Below, piece after piece: positions 13,386 through 14,551 of a stretch of 14,551 nt of DNA. The stretch's first letter is position 1. Every line of letters begins with the position of its first letter. A program made the translations under genes and the position numbers. The stretch comes from Defluviitaleaceae bacterium (GTDB lineage Bacteria > Bacillota > Clostridia > Lachnospirales > WQUN01): contig WRDG01000035.1 in NCBI GenBank assembly GCA_009783525.1, positions 1 through 14,551 on the forward strand. The letters are read 5' to 3'. The notes below the pieces were generated by a model that worked only from the letters and a program-made list of their open reading frames with translations, was not told the DNA's origin and made no database searches.

Positions 13386-14551
13386 ATGCCGTACATTGAC
13401 GAAGTATCAAACAGAAGGTTCGCTGATGAGTACGAGGGTATAGGAAAAATACTTTCACATGCGGAGGGCGAAGCGCCGACCTGCTGCAACGTACCCGTAT
13501 CGGTTTTTATGCACCATAAGGATTTTCGCGGCGAGATGCCCGTCAAACACGATGCGTGCTTAAAAAAAAGTTATATCGAATGGGAAACGCCGCCCGTCGA
13601 AAACGAAAACGGCTGTGTGTTCAGTTTTATTATGAACACGAGAGTCATACCGGAATACCGGCCCGCGTTTCCGTACATAACGGCGAGGTTAACCGTTGCG
13701 GACACGGTGGCGCTAAACCTTCCGCTTTCTGTGCCGCGCTGGTATTCGCGCGAAAACGGCGGAGTAAGAGTCGAGTTTAACCCCAAGCGTTTTATATCTA
13801 TGACGGAGGAGCCGACGCGCCTGTTCAGTCCCGACGGCACGAGCGGCGTCTACAGCGTTTATGTGCCAAAGGAGCTGATAAAAAAAGACTGCCCGGTAAA
13901 ATTTAAAGTCGAGCCTGAAAAAAACGACGAGGACGTGATCATAACCATAACGCTTTCGCCGCGCAGGGACATTTTAAATTTGAGCCTGGCCGTGCTTAGA
14001 GACGAGCTGGCTCAGTTGCAGTCCGACGTGACCGAGCTGAAGCTGGCGCACGCCATGCTGCAGGCCAAGGCGTATCCGGAACTTTTCCCCAATTATTTAA
14101 ATGCGGAGCGCGGCGTCGCCGTTGTCGAAGAAACGCGCCACATGCACCCACCGACTCTGTGCAAATACGACGGCGACAATTTAATACTCACTTACAGGCG
14201 CGGAACAGAACATCTTTCGCCGGACGGCGCGGCCTATGCGGTCAGATCGTTTGACAAGGGGCAGACGTTTACCAAACCGGAAAAACTTTTTGATTTCGGC
14301 AACCACGACCACAGAAGCACGCCGCTGCTGCAGATAAGTAACGGCGACCTTGTCGGCTGCGACTACCGGGTGGGCGCCGGATACGATTCGGACGGCGTAT
14401 ACAAAGAAGCGAAGGTTTTTCCGAACCCGACGCTTTGGGGCGTGTGGTCGTCAGACAGGGGCAGGACATGGACGTTTACAGACAAGCCGCTTACGGTTCC
14501 GAACTGTAAATTTAAATACTGCGAGGCCGAGCGGCCGTTGATTGAGCTTCC
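13386..14551 (+). CDS. Sialidase-like BNR-repeat protein, 3' end missing
   Basis: The frame is open for 388 codons and runs off the right edge. Residues 1-195 form a beta-rich N-terminal region of unknown family. A short heptad-like helix (about 196-228, ILNLSLAVLRDELAQLQS and on) follows, then the start of a beta-propeller from about 245. Two Asp boxes (S-x-D-x-G-x-T-W/F) are seen: SFDKGQTF (288-295) and SSDRGRTW (355-362). Asp boxes mark sialidases and related BNR-repeat glycan-active proteins. HPPTLCKYDGDNLILTYRRG (254-273) resembles the first propeller blade of exo-sialidases. The catalytic Arg triad, Tyr and Glu cannot be judged because the protein is incomplete. No signal peptide is visible. 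The position 12 bp after the GH2 gene, with a strong ribosome binding site, implies joint glycan breakdown. It could be a non-sialidase glycosidase of similar fold. Confidence 0.8.
   Translation, partial: MPYIDEVSNRRFADEYEGIGKILSHAEGEAPTCCNVPVSVFMHHKDFRGEMPVKHDACLKKSYIEWETPPVENENGCVFSFIMNTRVIPEYRPAFPYITARLTVADTVALNLPLSVPRWYSRENGGVRVEFNPKRFISMTEEPTRLFSPDGTSGVYSVYVPKELIKKDCPVKFKVEPEKNDEDVIITITLSPRRDILNLSLAVLRDELAQLQSDVTELKLAHAMLQAKAYPELFPNYLNAERGVAVVEETRHMHPPTLCKYDGDNLILTYRRGTEHLSPDGAAYAVRSFDKGQTFTKPEKLFDFGNHDHRSTPLLQISNGDLVGCDYRVGAGYDSDGVYKEAKVFPNPTLWGVWSSDRGRTWTFTDKPLTVPNCKFKYCEAERPLIEL

Overview
The window looks like chromosomal DNA from an uncultured anaerobic, Gram-positive-type bacterium, probably a member of the Clostridia. 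The grounds are AGGAGG-type ribosome binding sites, a Firmicutes-style UvrB, a RadC with the SEGT variant I associate with Clostridia, mixed GC content with A-rich lysine codons, and glycosidases without signal peptides. The lineage is an inference, since no rRNA or other strong marker is present.

Left end (1-620). Three near-identical 132-bp tandem units, each folding into one long and one short hairpin, run into a shorter diverged copy that stops at the 3' end of a tRNA-Gln(CUG) gene on the minus strand. The array may extend past base 1. The tRNA and uvrB are divergently transcribed from a compact intergenic region.

Housekeeping block (631-5016, plus strand). uvrB, a two-domain polyphosphate:AMP phosphotransferase and a RadC/JAMM-family protein lie close together. 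The last two overlap by ATGA. A hairpin followed by a T-run ends the block, or alternatively is an operator for the next gene.

Sugar-related pair (5033-6542, plus strand). A Gfo/Idh/MocA-family oxidoreductase is followed by a small protein of the Anabaena sensory rhodopsin transducer (ASRT) family, a predicted small-molecule-binding fold. A palindromic bidirectional terminator separates this pair from the convergent gene.

Membrane sensor (6613-8580, minus strand). A 655-residue protein combines N-terminal membrane segments, two RCK/TrkA-like nucleotide-binding regions and a C-terminal RyR-type domain. It has no recognisable potassium selectivity filter. This is the least ordinary protein in the window.

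Glycosidase locus (8708 to the right edge). A GH127-like enzyme (minus strand) diverges from a GH2 enzyme followed by a sialidase-like BNR-repeat protein cut by the window end (plus strand). Between them lie three exact-period 30-bp repeats, each with a small palindrome, and a 27-codon basic ORF with the only good ribosome binding site near the GH2 start. All three glycan-active proteins lack visible signal peptides, so they probably degrade imported oligosaccharides in the cytoplasm. No transporter or regulator gene is in the window.
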